Of a stretch of DNA of 64,000 nucleotides, positions 54,954 to 64,000 are shown piece by piece (position 1 is the first letter of the stretch; every line of letters begins with the position of its first letter). Source of the stretch: Arsenophonus sp052174475 (lineage in GTDB: Bacteria > Pseudomonadota > Gammaproteobacteria > Enterobacterales > Enterobacteriaceae); contig JBQMRO010000084.1 in NCBI GenBank assembly GCA_052174475.1, positions 1 through 64,000 on the forward strand, in the 5' to 3' direction. The translations under genes and the position numbers were made by a program. The notes under the pieces were generated by a model that did no database searches, had not been told where the DNA came from, and saw only the letters and a list, made by a program, of their open reading frames with translations.

Positions 54954-56204
54954 TTGTATCTTCATAGTGAGACACTAAAAAAAAGATTGGATGCAATTAA
55001 TCAATTGCGACTGGAGCGAGCATTATCTTCTATGAATGAAGCGTTCAAGCATGTGTACGGATTGCTACCAGTTTTATTAAACTATCATCATCCAATGTTA
55101 CCTGGATATATTGAAGGTAACGTACCTTCTGGCGTCTGTTTTTTTGTGCCTGATGTTCATCAAATTCATTGGTTAAAGCAATTTGAGTCGTATTTTTTTT
55201 GTGAATTACCTTCACAACAAATCAATGATGAATTACCTATTACAGGTATTTATTCTATGGGAAGTACCTCATCAATTGGACAAAATGATGTTTCTGATTT
55301 AGATATTTGGGTATGCCATCAATCATGGTTAGATCAAGAAGAAAAACAACTTATGCAAAAAAAATGTATATTAATTGAGCAATGGGCATCCTTGATTGGT
55401 ATAGATGTTACTTTTTTTTTAATTGATGAAAATCGTTTTCGCCATCATACAAGTGCTAGTTTGAGTAATAAAGATTGCAAAACAACACAACATGTATTGC
55501 TGTTGGATGAATTTTATCGTACAGCTGTTCGTATGGCTGGAAAACGTTTACTATGGATGATGGTACCTGCAGAAGAAGAAACTAATTATAATGAATATGT
55601 TTTATTATTGTACGCTCGAGGCGTATTAACTCCAAATGAGTGGTTGGATTTAGGCGGCTTAAGTGAATTATCAGCTGAAGAATATTTTTGTGCTAGTTTG
55701 TGGCAACTTCATAAAAGTGTTGATTCTCCTTATAAAGCTGTCTTGAAAAGTATTTTACTGGAAGCTTATTTTTGGAATTACCCGCGCGGTATGTTGTTGG
55801 CAATGGAATTTAAGCAATGCTTGCATGCAGGAGAAATCGTTTCTTATGGTCTGGATGCCTATTGTTTAATGTTAGAACGCGTTACGCGTTATTTGATGGA
55901 AATCAATGATTTTAAACGTCTTGATTTAATTCGTCGCTGTTTTTACTTCAAAGTTTGTGAAAAATTATCTTGTAAAAACAAGGCATCGGTGAGTGATAGT
56001 TGGCGAAGGAATGTGTTATCGCAACTTGTTCTTTCCTGGGGATGGAATATGAATCGATTAAATATCCTCGATAAGCAAAATTTTTGGAAAATAGCTCAGG
56101 CTCGAGATGTAGATAATGAATTACTTGATACCATGATGCAAAGTTATCGTAATCTTATTCGCTTTGCTCATCGTAATAATTTGCGGATTAGTACAACCCC
56201 ATAA
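54954..56204 (+). CDS. cyaA: Adenylate cyclase, N-terminal catalytic half, ended by a stop at codon 417
   Basis: Class I adenylate cyclase, making cAMP from ATP. 416 codons are open without any lesion and closely match the first half of E. coli CyaA (848 residues). Visible are the conserved N-terminus MYLHSETLKKRLDAINQLR, the nucleotidyltransferase motif MGSTSSIGQNDVSDLDIWVC (residues 102-121, two Asp of the metal site), FFLIDENRFRHH, HVLLLDEFYRTAVRMAGKR, GVLTPNEWLDLGGLSELSAE and SPYKAVLKSILLEAYFW. The start is TTG, as in E. coli. The stop replaces the family Gln in SPQDIG (here TTP-stop-DIG). The C-terminal regulatory half is decayed. It could yield a catalytic-domain-only enzyme, or simply be an early pseudogene. 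Confidence 0.88.
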   Translation: MYLHSETLKKRLDAINQLRLERALSSMNEAFKHVYGLLPVLLNYHHPMLPGYIEGNVPSGVCFFVPDVHQIHWLKQFESYFFCELPSQQINDELPITGIYSMGSTSSIGQNDVSDLDIWVCHQSWLDQEEKQLMQKKCILIEQWASLIGIDVTFFLIDENRFRHHTSASLSNKDCKTTQHVLLLDEFYRTAVRMAGKRLLWMMVPAEEETNYNEYVLLLYARGVLTPNEWLDLGGLSELSAEEYFCASLWQLHKSVDSPYKAVLKSILLEAYFWNYPRGMLLAMEFKQCLHAGEIVSYGLDAYCLMLERVTRYLMEINDFKRLDLIRRCFYFKVCEKLSCKNKASVSDSWRRNVLSQLVLSWGWNMNRLNILDKQNFWKIAQARDVDNELLDTMMQSYRNLIRFAHRNNLRISTTP

Positions 56205-57500
56205 GATATTGGGGTGTATTAATGCACAATTATATATTACCTTTAAAGTGTTTTCTAGTAAAACAACCTTTATTAATCCGTAACAGTTGCTAGATCTATC
56301 TGAAAGTCATATCACTTTTATTTATAATCTTGTTTAGCGCGCAAATCGCAGTAATTATTATTTATATAATAAGGCACCTACGATAGTTACTATTATTGAA
56401 CATAAACATTTAGAATATAACTGTTATCTTAGTAAATTAGTGGAATGGATTTACTTTAATAGTTTATTGATAGAGCAATCAGATATTTATATTTGTAACG
56501 GGTGTAGCTCTCAATGTTATGAGAATAAATTACATTAAATTCTTAATGATATAATTATAAATATTCCTATTCGATTATTGTCATCAACATTAAAACTTTT
56601 ATATAGACACTTGTCAAATTTGCCATTTAGCTATTATTGTTAATTTAGAGAAAGATACGACACCGGTGTTTTCTGATTAAATTATCTATTTTATTTTATC
56701 TAAACTAGATAAAATAAGTTTTAGTGATCTACTACAATGTTTAGTTACCAGTATTAATTATACTGTATTTTAACTCTTAAGATGAGGTTGAAACACTGTA
56801 TTTTTTCTGTAAATAATTTATGTTAAAAGTATTAAAAATAATTTTAAGCAAAATCCATCAAGATGCTGAGCTATCAGCTATTGTTGAAGTTTTTTGTTAT
56901 AATCAACAAATGAAATAGTTTGATCGGTACACGTGTTCAGAAGCTGATTTCAGAATGTATTGAATTACGGATATCAAGCAGTTGTAATGATTATGGAGTT
57001 TCAAGGCATTATGTATTGCAGGTCAATCCTGCAGATTATTTTTGATCGTTTGAACATTTTAGTGCAGAAATTAGAAATACTGTCGAATTTTATAGTGAAA
57101 TTTATAATAATAAATTGTATGGGCTTACCGGTAAAATTGGATGATAAAGAAACTTATCATTTATTTTTTGTTATTGATGGTTATGCCAGTGAATGGATTG
57201 TACAATTTTTCTTTGAAGATATAAAAGAACATCATGGTTTTAATGTCATAATTTTAAATGAAAAGAATCGACTGGATATTCCTTCACTTTGTGAAAGAAG
57301 CAAAAACGAACTTGTTAGGAATATTAGTTATTTTTACTTGTCCTGATATTATCATTCTTATACCTACCGTGCAAATTTAATCAATTTTAATTAACTAAAA
57401 TTTTATTAAATAAAAAGTAGAAGATAAAAATTAAGTTATTCCTTATCTATCTGAATCAGTTATAAATAGAAAATTAAATTACCTTTTGATTAAAAGTCAA
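56205..57500 (+). pseudogene. cyaA: Adenylate cyclase, C-terminal regulatory half, decayed
   Basis: Continues from the stop: DIGVY, stop, then many stops and frame changes. Readable pieces are a GTYDSYYY-like stretch, KMHQDAELSAIVEVFCYNQQ near 56850-56905 (shifting frame), and a long open run at 56960-57346 with RLNILVQKLEILSNFIVKF, GYASEWIVQFFFEDIKEHHG, NVIILNEKNRLDI and ERSKNELVRNISYFY (E. coli GFASEGIIQFFFEE). The end resembles INFNLPKFYQIVKVE near 57375-57420. Decay here is much heavier than in the first half. Confidence 0.87.
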
Positions 57501-58149
57501 AAACCATCCATTTTTACTAAAAGTAAAAAGAATTGGTTTCTTGGGTCTGTTATAAGTGAAAACTTTAGCTGATAGTAGATTTTATCTAACGCAATAATTT
57601 TAATGAATATTAACTCTAGATTTTGCTTAGTAACCCTAGATCCCCCATTTTATACATTCTTTCTAAGAAAGAATTCATTGCTATTTATACTTCGCATTGA
57701 TGGACGTATAAAGTAGCCTATTGCTATATAAAATATATTTGCATGGAATCTCTGTACGTAGAAATCCTTTTGTCAATACGGGAAAACCTCTTACCCCATC
57801 AACTTCTCGAATTTTTTATGAGGCTTCATCTCTAGCGCTTTACATGTCTTTGTAATAAGGTTCCCTGTTTACGATTTAACAAGAAACTATAGTAAAAAGC
57901 TATTTTAAAATGTCGCCAAGAGTATGTCTTGATATAGCAAGAGATTATATCTTATCGCGTTAGTATCTGTTGACGATATTGTTGAGTCGGTAATGATACA
58001 TAGTGATGTACAACCATTCCCCATCTTGATAATGCTGCAGTTTTATGTGGATATTGAAGAGCGTTTTAAGGTGTAATGGCCGAGCTATTTCACGTTAGGC
58101 TAGCCTCTTTTGTCTTTTTATCAGAGTGCATTTTCTAGTAATGTTCATA
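57501..58149. other. Decayed sequence after cyaA, no gene recognised
   Basis: About 650 bases. One segment at about 57742-57850 is open in two plus frames (HGISVRRNPFVNTGKPLT and MESLYVEILLSIRENLLPHQ), and a YVDIEERF piece lies near 58050. I do not recognise either. By position this is extra relative to E. coli, where cyaY follows cyaA directly, so it is probably another old mobile element. Confidence 0.35.
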
Positions 58150-59190
58150 CTTGAGTTATTAGGCTATGTTTATAAAGGTTGTTAGTAGAAAACCCTTATA
58201 CTATAAGAAGGATATTTTCTACAATATTTGCTATGAAAAGCAAACAATTATACAGTTTAATGAAACTATTTCTTTACTTCCTACTAACATAAAGTTAGTA
58301 CTCATTAGTTAGCTTATTAATAATCTATCGTATGATATTGATTTATATAATAAAATAACTTATTTCACTTTATCCTACTTATATTATTAGGATAGAGATG
58401 TTGTCCCCTTGTTGGGGAAATTTATTAGGGTTCAGCGATATTTTTATAAAGTCACCGATCGCAGGAAAAGATTTAATAATCTTACTAGAAGTTTGCTGGT
58501 GAAGCTATATCACAAAGATAAATGTTTTAGTTATTTGCGATGTATGTTGAATGTCTTGATTTTACAGGAATTAGAAAAATAAATAGGTATTGATTTGAAA
58601 ATAAGATTTTATAGATGACATCCTTGCTTTCTTGATTTAGCGTCGACAGGCAATATAAATAGCTAAGTGATATTGTTGAAATCGACGAAACATTTTCTAT
58701 GATCATTTAAAGAAATGAATTATATTCCATATAGGAAAGCTAGAAAACATGCAAGAGTAGCAGATAAAAGGAAAGAACGAATCGCGTGCGGTATTAATTC
58801 AGCCTGAGATTGACAGGGTCATGTAAGTGATTAGATTCTTGAGGAGTTTAATGCAGAATATATTAGTCGTTTTCTTAAGCCAATCATCAATAAAGAGTTC
58901 ACGCTTTTCTTGAATGAAGCTAAATAGTACTAAACTTTTTCTAGCTAGAAAAATTAGTTACCATTATTTAATAATGGTTGGACAACTAGAGAGTTATTAA
59001 TAATAAATTTCACATTGAAAAATGTGAAAAGTTATATCAATTAATTAAAAGGATGGCTGAATAAATTCAGTGGCGTAAGGTTGTTATTTACCGAATTATC
59101 TGCCATTGGAATAGGTTTTGAAACCACAAAAATTGTAATATAGACCTGGCTATGAATTTCCCCGCGAGCAAAGTAATAAGTTTTGTTAAC
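58150..59190 (+). mobile_element. IS1595-type transposase remnant, near full length, copy F
   Basis: Plus-strand copy parallel to copy D: edge GTTAGTAGAAAACCC with hairpin (58166-58205), the AAGCAAAC segment, the CGATCGCAGGAAAAG segment (58457), a K-stop-YC-stop-NRRN-like stretch where the others read CDIVEVDEIF (58670-58690), RRKENESR-like (58770), FLKPIINKEFTLFLNEAK near 58870, and LKGWLNKF-like and LPNYLPLE near 59050-59105. Many stops. Inserted between cyaA and cyaY. Confidence 0.62.
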
Positions 59191-59302
59191 ATAACTAACA
59201 TTAACATACAACAGTACAAAACAGTATTCAACTCATGAATATCTTAGAAGAAATGCCATGTAGCTGGTTCACTCGCGCGTAGCGTGTTCTGCGTTAAATT
59301 AG

Positions 59303-59335
59303 AATATTTATTTCGAGAAGAAATAAATATTTTTT
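59303..59335 (+). terminator. AT-rich hairpin with T-run
   Basis: AATATTTATTTC pairs with GAAATAAATATT around GAGAA, followed by TTTT. Perfect 12-bp stem but AT-only except one pair; it could be a weak terminator between the IS remnant and cyaY. Confidence 0.5.
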
Positions 59336-59394
59336 AATATACATTAATAATAAAAAATGATATTTGTTTTAGCAGTTAGAATTTAAATGAAAAT

Positions 59395-59700
59395 AATTCA
59401 CTACTTTGTTCACTAAAGTGAAGGATGTAACTAATATTTAAATAAAATTTATTATTACTGCTATGAGTAATAATAGCAATTATCTGTTTTGTGTTAAAAT
59501 GCTAACTATCTGAGCATATAGATAGTTATATTGATGAAGTAGTTCTGGTGGTAATAATAATTTTACTGTTATTTTAAAGGTTAAAGTTATAATATCGCTA
59601 TACATTTTGCAATCGATATCATTATTGCAATGATGTTGATTAAGTTATTCTTCTTATTCTATTCATTTAAGTTATCAACTGGATGATAAAATCATGTGTC
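59395..59700 (-). pseudogene. cyaY: Frataxin CyaY, dead
   Basis: Iron-binding frataxin homologue. On the minus strand: DFYHPVDNLNE-stop-NKKNN (E. coli EFHRLADQLWLTIEERLDD), then NNDIDCKMYSDIITLTF and LLPPELLHQYNYLYAQI (E. coli DSDIDCEINGGVLTITF, INRQEPLHQVWLAT). The rest is unreadable. Orientation and place between cyaA and lptM are as in E. coli. Confidence 0.78.
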
Positions 59701-59800
59701 TGTTGTTATGATTAATTTCTATATGCTTTTCTAGACCTAACTATAATTATAGATTATAAATTATAAAAATAATAATTTAAGAATTCAGGATTTTAAGATA

Positions 59801-60016
59801 ATGAAAAAATTAATATGGCTATTTATGACATCGATATTATTAATTCTTATTTGTACTTGTGGCTTGAAAGGACCACTTTATTTTTTAGTAAAAGCAACAG
59901 TACAGCAAAAGGCTAAAAGTACGATCTTCTCTAAAGAGAGAGAGCATCAATTAATACAGACAGAAACAGTGCAAAAATCGAGTAATGAAAATAGTCAATT
60001 GATTATGATGGAGTAG
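59801..60016 (+). CDS. lptM: Small lipoprotein LptM (YifL)
   Basis: In E. coli this small outer-membrane lipoprotein helps mature the LPS translocon LptD-LptE. It is 71 residues (E. coli 67). An N-terminal hydrophobic signal (MKKLIWLFMTSILLILICTC) is followed by the diagnostic GLKGPLYF right after Cys20. The lipobox reads I-C-T-C, with Thr at -1 instead of Gly or Ala, which is unusual. The tail is polar and low in complexity, as in the family. AGGA lies ahead of the ATG. Three bases separate its stop from dapF, so they form one operon. Confidence 0.88.
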   Translation: MKKLIWLFMTSILLILICTCGLKGPLYFLVKATVQQKAKSTIFSKEREHQLIQTETVQKSSNENSQLIMME

Positions 60017-60019
60017 AAA

Positions 60020-60844
60020 ATGCAATTCTCCAAAATGCATGGTTTAGGTAATAATTTTATGGTGGTAGATGGCATTACTCAAAATGTTTATTTTTCTTCT
60101 GAACTTATTTGTCGTCTATCAGATAGAGATAGGGGGATTGGATTTGATCAGCTTTTAGTTGTTGAAGCACCTTATGATCCTGATTTTGATTTTCATTATC
60201 GTATTTTTAATGCTGATGGTAGTGAAGTAGCTCAATGCGGTAATGGTGCCCGTTGTTTTGCTCGTTTTGTTCGCCTTAAAAAATTAACCAATAAACGTGA
60301 TATCAAGGTAAGTACTCAATCTGGCAAATTGATATTATCGGTAGCAGAAAATGAAGATGTTTCTGTTAACATGGGGGTTCCAGAGTTTAAGCCAAATAAA
60401 GTAATATTTAAAGCGCAAAAAACTGAAAGAACTTATTTAATTAGAACTAAACAAGAAACAATATTATGCGGTGTAGTTTCTGTTGGTAATCCTCATTGTG
60501 TATTACAGGTTGAAGATATTGATACTGCTAAAGTTGCTTTATTAGGACCTATACTTGAAAACCATGAACGTTTTCCTGAGCGAGCTAATATAGGATTTAT
60601 GCAGATTATTGATCATGAGCATATTCGATTACGTGTTTATGAACGTGGTGTAGGAGAAACACAGGCTTGCGGAAGTGGTGCCTGTGCTGCTGTTGCTATC
60701 GGTATCCAGCAAGGTTTATTAAGAAAAAATGTCTATGTTGATTTACCTGGTGGTATGCTAAAAATTTGTTGGAATGGATTTGGTCATCCTCTATTTATGA
60801 CAGGCTCTGCAACACACATTTATGATGGTGTTATTCATTTCTAA
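60020..60844 (+). CDS. dapF: Diaminopimelate epimerase
   Basis: Converts LL- to meso-diaminopimelate, for lysine and peptidoglycan crosslinks. At 274 residues it equals the E. coli length. The two catalytic Cys are present: Cys73 in AQCGNGARCF and Cys217 in TQACGSGACA. MHGLGNNFMVVDG at the start, RIFNADGSEVAQ and SVGNPHCVLQVEDI are all conserved. It is translationally close to lptM and followed by yigA after 27 bases. Retention fits a symbiont that still builds a cell wall. Confidence 0.97.
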   Translation: MQFSKMHGLGNNFMVVDGITQNVYFSSELICRLSDRDRGIGFDQLLVVEAPYDPDFDFHYRIFNADGSEVAQCGNGARCFARFVRLKKLTNKRDIKVSTQSGKLILSVAENEDVSVNMGVPEFKPNKVIFKAQKTERTYLIRTKQETILCGVVSVGNPHCVLQVEDIDTAKVALLGPILENHERFPERANIGFMQIIDHEHIRLRVYERGVGETQACGSGACAAVAIGIQQGLLRKNVYVDLPGGMLKICWNGFGHPLFMTGSATHIYDGVIHF

Positions 60845-60871
60845 GTTTTGTTTGTTTAAGAGGTCTTTTTT

Positions 60872-61615
60872 ATGGATAAAAAAAAAGAAACATTTGATCC
60901 TAAACCTCTGTTAGATGATCAGACAGTCGTGGAATATCTAAAAAGCAATCCTAATTTTTTTATTCGCAATGCAACTGCTGTTGAACAGATACGGGTTCCT
61001 CATTCAGTTCATCACGCAGTTTCATTAGTTGAATGGTCCATGAAACGTCAACGAGTTTATATTCAAAATCTAGAACAGGGTATGCAATTATTGATTGAGC
61101 AAGCTCGCAATAATGAAATACTAGTTAATCAACTGTTGAAGTTGGTTATTCAACTATCAACAGCGGATAATTTTGCTGATTTTCAGCAACGTTTATATAC
61201 CTGGTCAAAAAGCTTTGGTTTAAGTGGTGCTTATGTTCGCTTATTTAGTGAATGTTGGCAATTAGGCGTGCCGATGATGAATACGCAAAAAGTTATGATT
61301 TCTCGTCAGGCATTTGAGCCTGTTCGTATCCAAAGATTTGGTGAAAAAAATCATTATCTTGGTACGTTAAATAGTCCAGAAATATTATTATTAATACCAG
61401 ACGCAAATCATGTCGGTTCTGTGGCTATCTCTTTATTAGGGCTGTATGGTAATTTAGGGATGCTGATTTTTAGTAGTTTGGATATTCAACATTATCAAAA
61501 AGAGATGGGAACGACGATGCTTGATCATTTAGCTAAATTATTACCCGATCTGCTTTTGCGCTGGATAACTCCGTGCATAAATTCAACACAACAAAGCTTT
61601 CCGGTAGCCAATTAA
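60872..61615 (+). CDS. yigA: DUF484 family protein YigA
   Basis: GAF-like DUF484 protein of unknown function, always near dapF and xerC. It is 247 residues (E. coli about 235), with no lesions. Family features: VVEYLKSNPNFFIRN, VPHSVHHAVSLVEWSMKRQR, a central QLLKLVIQLSTADNFADFQQ, and a C-terminal GSVAISLLGLYGNLGMLIFS followed by GTTMLDHLAKLLPDLLLRW. A good AAGAGG site precedes the ATG. Probably co-transcribed with lptM-dapF. Its usual partner xerC, directly downstream, is dead. Confidence 0.93.
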   Translation: MDKKKETFDPKPLLDDQTVVEYLKSNPNFFIRNATAVEQIRVPHSVHHAVSLVEWSMKRQRVYIQNLEQGMQLLIEQARNNEILVNQLLKLVIQLSTADNFADFQQRLYTWSKSFGLSGAYVRLFSECWQLGVPMMNTQKVMISRQAFEPVRIQRFGEKNHYLGTLNSPEILLLIPDANHVGSVAISLLGLYGNLGMLIFSSLDIQHYQKEMGTTMLDHLAKLLPDLLLRWITPCINSTQQSFPVAN

Positions 61616-62330
61616 CGATTTTTGCGTTATTCATGTGCAGAGTGACAGTTAAACTCAGTGGCGATTATTAATCGTTAACATAAATTAGTGGCATTAATAA
61701 ATATGGCTATAAAGATAAATATCAATGATTGAAAGCAATTAAAATATTGCATATTAGTATTATGGTTGAAAAGTATCATCAATAAGAATTTCAGGCAGTA
61801 AGTCTTGTTTTACGTCTTTAGTATTAAAACGGATTTAATTGATTAGTTGAGAAGAGCAGTATTAACGTTTAATGCAGATAAAACCGTAAGAACGCCGAAA
61901 AATAAACATCGTTTAGCAAAAAAAATCGATGTAGATGAAAGCAATAAAAAGAACGAAAAGTACTATTAGGATATTATAGCTATAGATTTAGCTAATTATT
62001 GCTTGAAATGCGCTCCAGCAATACGCTGGAGCAGCATAAAGCTGTTTTTTTATTTTAAGCTAAAAAGGTAAACGCATTTCTGTTCGTAATGTACAAAAGC
62101 GTTATACCTTATGAGGAAATTATTAGAATATTAGAAATCATATGTATTTACACAAACTTTGTTACTCTTTTATCAATAAAATCATTCTAGAATTAGATAG
62201 CAATTTGAAAGCAGTTTAAGAGTTAATAGAACATCTTAATTTTTCTAGCACCTAACTTTATACTCATCTATAATTTTAGAATTAACCAAGATTTATGATG
62301 CAACTTATAAAAATAGCAAAATGGAGAAAT
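61616..62330 (+). pseudogene. xerC: Tyrosine recombinase XerC, dead
   Basis: XerC with XerD resolves chromosome dimers at dif. Pieces: an SLVLRL-like segment near 61800, KNKHRLAKKIDVDESNK near 61900 (E. coli RHLPKNIDVDDMN), and near 62225-62310 EHLNFSST-stop-LYTHL, then RFMMQLIKIAK in shifted frames (E. coli GHANLSTTQIYTHLDFQHL). The catalytic Arg/His core has not been recovered. Shortened to about 700 bases (E. coli 897). Confidence 0.8.
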
Positions 62331-62369
62331 CTTAAACGCGTTTTATTGGAAATTAACTTCTATTGCAGG

Positions 62370-62905
62370 TGATTACCTTTGATTCAGACGATATCTTACA
62401 TAAGATATCGTCAGGTTACTGCTTAACTGAATAGCAGTTATTAAAGATTATTTATTGTTATGGCAAGATTGCTTTAAAAAACTTCAATTTTCCGAGTTAA
62501 AAACTATATATCGTTAGATATTAATTAGTATCATAAAATTTGTCATATGCTAAATAGTGGCATATTAATTGTTAGCAGTGAAAAGTATTATTTTGTCATT
62601 ATGGTTATAATGACGAAGAACTTTGCTGCTGACCATATAATAGTACATTTTCTCATTGACCTGATTATATTATAATTCAAAAATTAATCTATAAAACCTT
62701 ATCTATCTTAGCCAAGATAGATTTTACTAGCGGTTATTATTAATAGCAATACAGATCTTTATTATTATGAATAAAGTGTTTATTTTAATTTTCTTTAAAG
62801 CTGATCCAAATAGACGATCTAAACCGTATAGTGATACGTATCATCTTATCGTGTAGAAAATTAATATTGAATTGGATAAAATTTACATGTCAGTAATGAC
62901 TTTAC
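62370..62905 (+). pseudogene. yigB: HAD phosphatase YigB, dead
   Basis: HAD-superfamily FMN phosphatase in E. coli. The nucleophile motif remains readable as VITFDSDDILHKISSGYCLT (E. coli [20 protein letters not shown], first DxD now DSD), and near 62800-62880 is FKADPNRRSKPYSDTYHLIV then KINIELDKIYMS (E. coli RAGPHGRSKPFSDMYFL). Broken and shortened. Confidence 0.82.
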
Positions 62906-62919
62906 AAATTATTAATAAA

Positions 62920-64000
62920 TCTAGCGTATTGTAGTCAGGTTTTGTTCTTTTATTTCATAAATCTGTTCTCAATTTTTTTAAATTGGATGTTGTTTATAAA
63001 CAGGAGTCAATAGCTCAAATCTCCTGATTCAGTTCCAGATTTCCTGAGCAAACTGCAGCAGATCTTAAATGCTATTTAATGGTTGTTTTTCTTGAACTAC
63101 ACTTCTTCGCGTATCGGCTTCATAGCTTTACCTCTCACACAAGCCGATTTAATCAAATTGTCATTCTTGTTAACGACTTATATACAGTGCACTAACGTGA
63201 AGTTATAGAGTATCAGTAATTTTTTCTTAATTTTTATTCAACTCTTTTATCGTTGCAGAATACGCTGAAAACCTTCCCAACAAAACATCAAGGGTTTTAT
63301 TAGCGGTATCATAGCTTTTTCGTAGGCAAACTTTCCGAGAGCTCACCCTTAACTTTCGGTGCTACATGTCTTTTGGGAATAAAGCTAGAATATTAGCTAT
63401 TTTGTATACTAACAACGTTAATGTTGCGCGCACCAAGAAATATTTGTCCATTGCATTCTAAAAATTAATACCACTATTTCCGTAGCAACCCTAGATGGTG
63501 CGTTTAAGTCACGCGATCGTAGTTCATTAAGAAGTTCGACCAAGTTTGCTTCTAGCTTTTAATAACCATCTTCGATAGTAATTACTTTTTTATATCTATA
63601 TGCAGTTACATTAATAATGAGCACTAGGAAAAGACGCGAATATCTTTGCCTAACAGAATGACATATGTCTTCGGATCAGAAATAAAGATAACGTATATCG
63701 CTCAAATAATATAGCTGTCATTGCCTATGCTCTTCAACATGTTCTATTTCAGTTTGCTGATTGTACTGGCAGAGAGATCATGTACTCTCTCATTGAGAAA
63801 ACCTAAAGTTTCGTAAAAATAATCGGTGGGGTATAGGTCTTTTGTCGATACTCCGCAGTAGCAATTCTTCACTGCTTTTTGTATGCTTAGATATGGAGGT
63901 AGAAACAAGCTATTTAAGCATATTATTTTTCTCCTACAATCCCATGATCTTCAGCACTTTAATCTCAATATCGTCAATACCTGTCTGTATTATTCACTGT
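62920..64000 (-). mobile_element. IS256-type element, decayed, copy 10 (runs out of the window)
   Basis: Minus-strand remnant from its 3' end (TTATTAATAAATCTAGCG at 62910-62927) through the C-terminal region near 63130-63300 and the middle region near 63540-63700 to the IKVPK-region at 63950-64000. The N-terminal part lies outside. uvrD would be the next gene in E. coli. Dead as far as seen. Confidence 0.7.

Overview
The window is AT-rich chromosomal DNA of a gammaproteobacterium. Every gene I can recognise is of enterobacterial type, and the gene order from about 12 kb to the end follows the Escherichia coli chromosome: srmB-ung, grpE-nadK-recN-bamE, then rep-gppA-rhlB-trxA-rho-wec cluster-yifK-tRNA operon-hemYXDC-cyaA-cyaY-lptM-dapF-yigA-xerC-yigB. 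Most of these genes are dead but still readable as proteins broken by many stops and frameshifts. Intact reading frames cover only about one sixth of the window. Old, decayed insertion sequences fill much of the rest. This is the pattern of a host-restricted insect endosymbiont at an intermediate stage of genome reduction. A Morganellaceae/Arsenophonus-like or Sodalis-like symbiont is plausible, but the sequence alone does not settle the genus.

Layout. 1-9.1 kb: an inverted duplication of about 1.8 kb (1-1841 and 6803-8622), each arm carrying the 3' end of adk plus an IS256-type element. It flanks about 5 kb with intact pyrG, a dead eno start and a dead IS91-type element. The right-arm adk is full length but broken; the left-arm copy runs off the window. 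9.2-15.7 kb: IS256, IS1595 and IS91 remnants around a dead srmB. 15.7-20.7 kb: intact ung, grpE (with a recognisable heat-shock promoter) and nadK, dead recN, intact bamE. 21-29.7 kb: IS elements with dead rep, gppA and rhlB. 29.8-32.1 kb: intact trxA (with an unusual CNPC active site) and rho. 32.3-44.7 kb: the enterobacterial common antigen cluster, all dead except an intact wecE. 44.9-50.1 kb: yifK split by an IS256-type element, tRNA-Arg and tRNA-His genes, a decayed tRNA-Leu, and more IS elements. 50.3-54.5 kb: dead hemY-hemX-hemD-hemC. 54.8-57.5 kb: cyaA, whose N-terminal catalytic half is still open behind a conserved CRP site while its C-terminal half has decayed. 58-59.7 kb: IS1595 remnant and dead cyaY. 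59.8-61.6 kb: intact lptM-dapF-yigA (DUF484). 61.6-64 kb: dead xerC and yigB, then an IS256 remnant.

The surviving genes are core functions: CTP synthesis, uracil-DNA repair, the DnaK exchange factor, NADP synthesis, outer-membrane assembly (BamE, LptM), thioredoxin, transcription termination, and meso-diaminopimelate for peptidoglycan. What is lost includes two DEAD-box RNA helicases, DNA repair and dimer-resolution factors, late haem steps and surface antigen synthesis. I found no defence island, CRISPR array, prophage or biosynthetic cluster. The observations most worth a second look are the inverted duplication with one broken adk copy, the lone intact wecE, the catalytic-half-only cyaA, and the altered thioredoxin motif.
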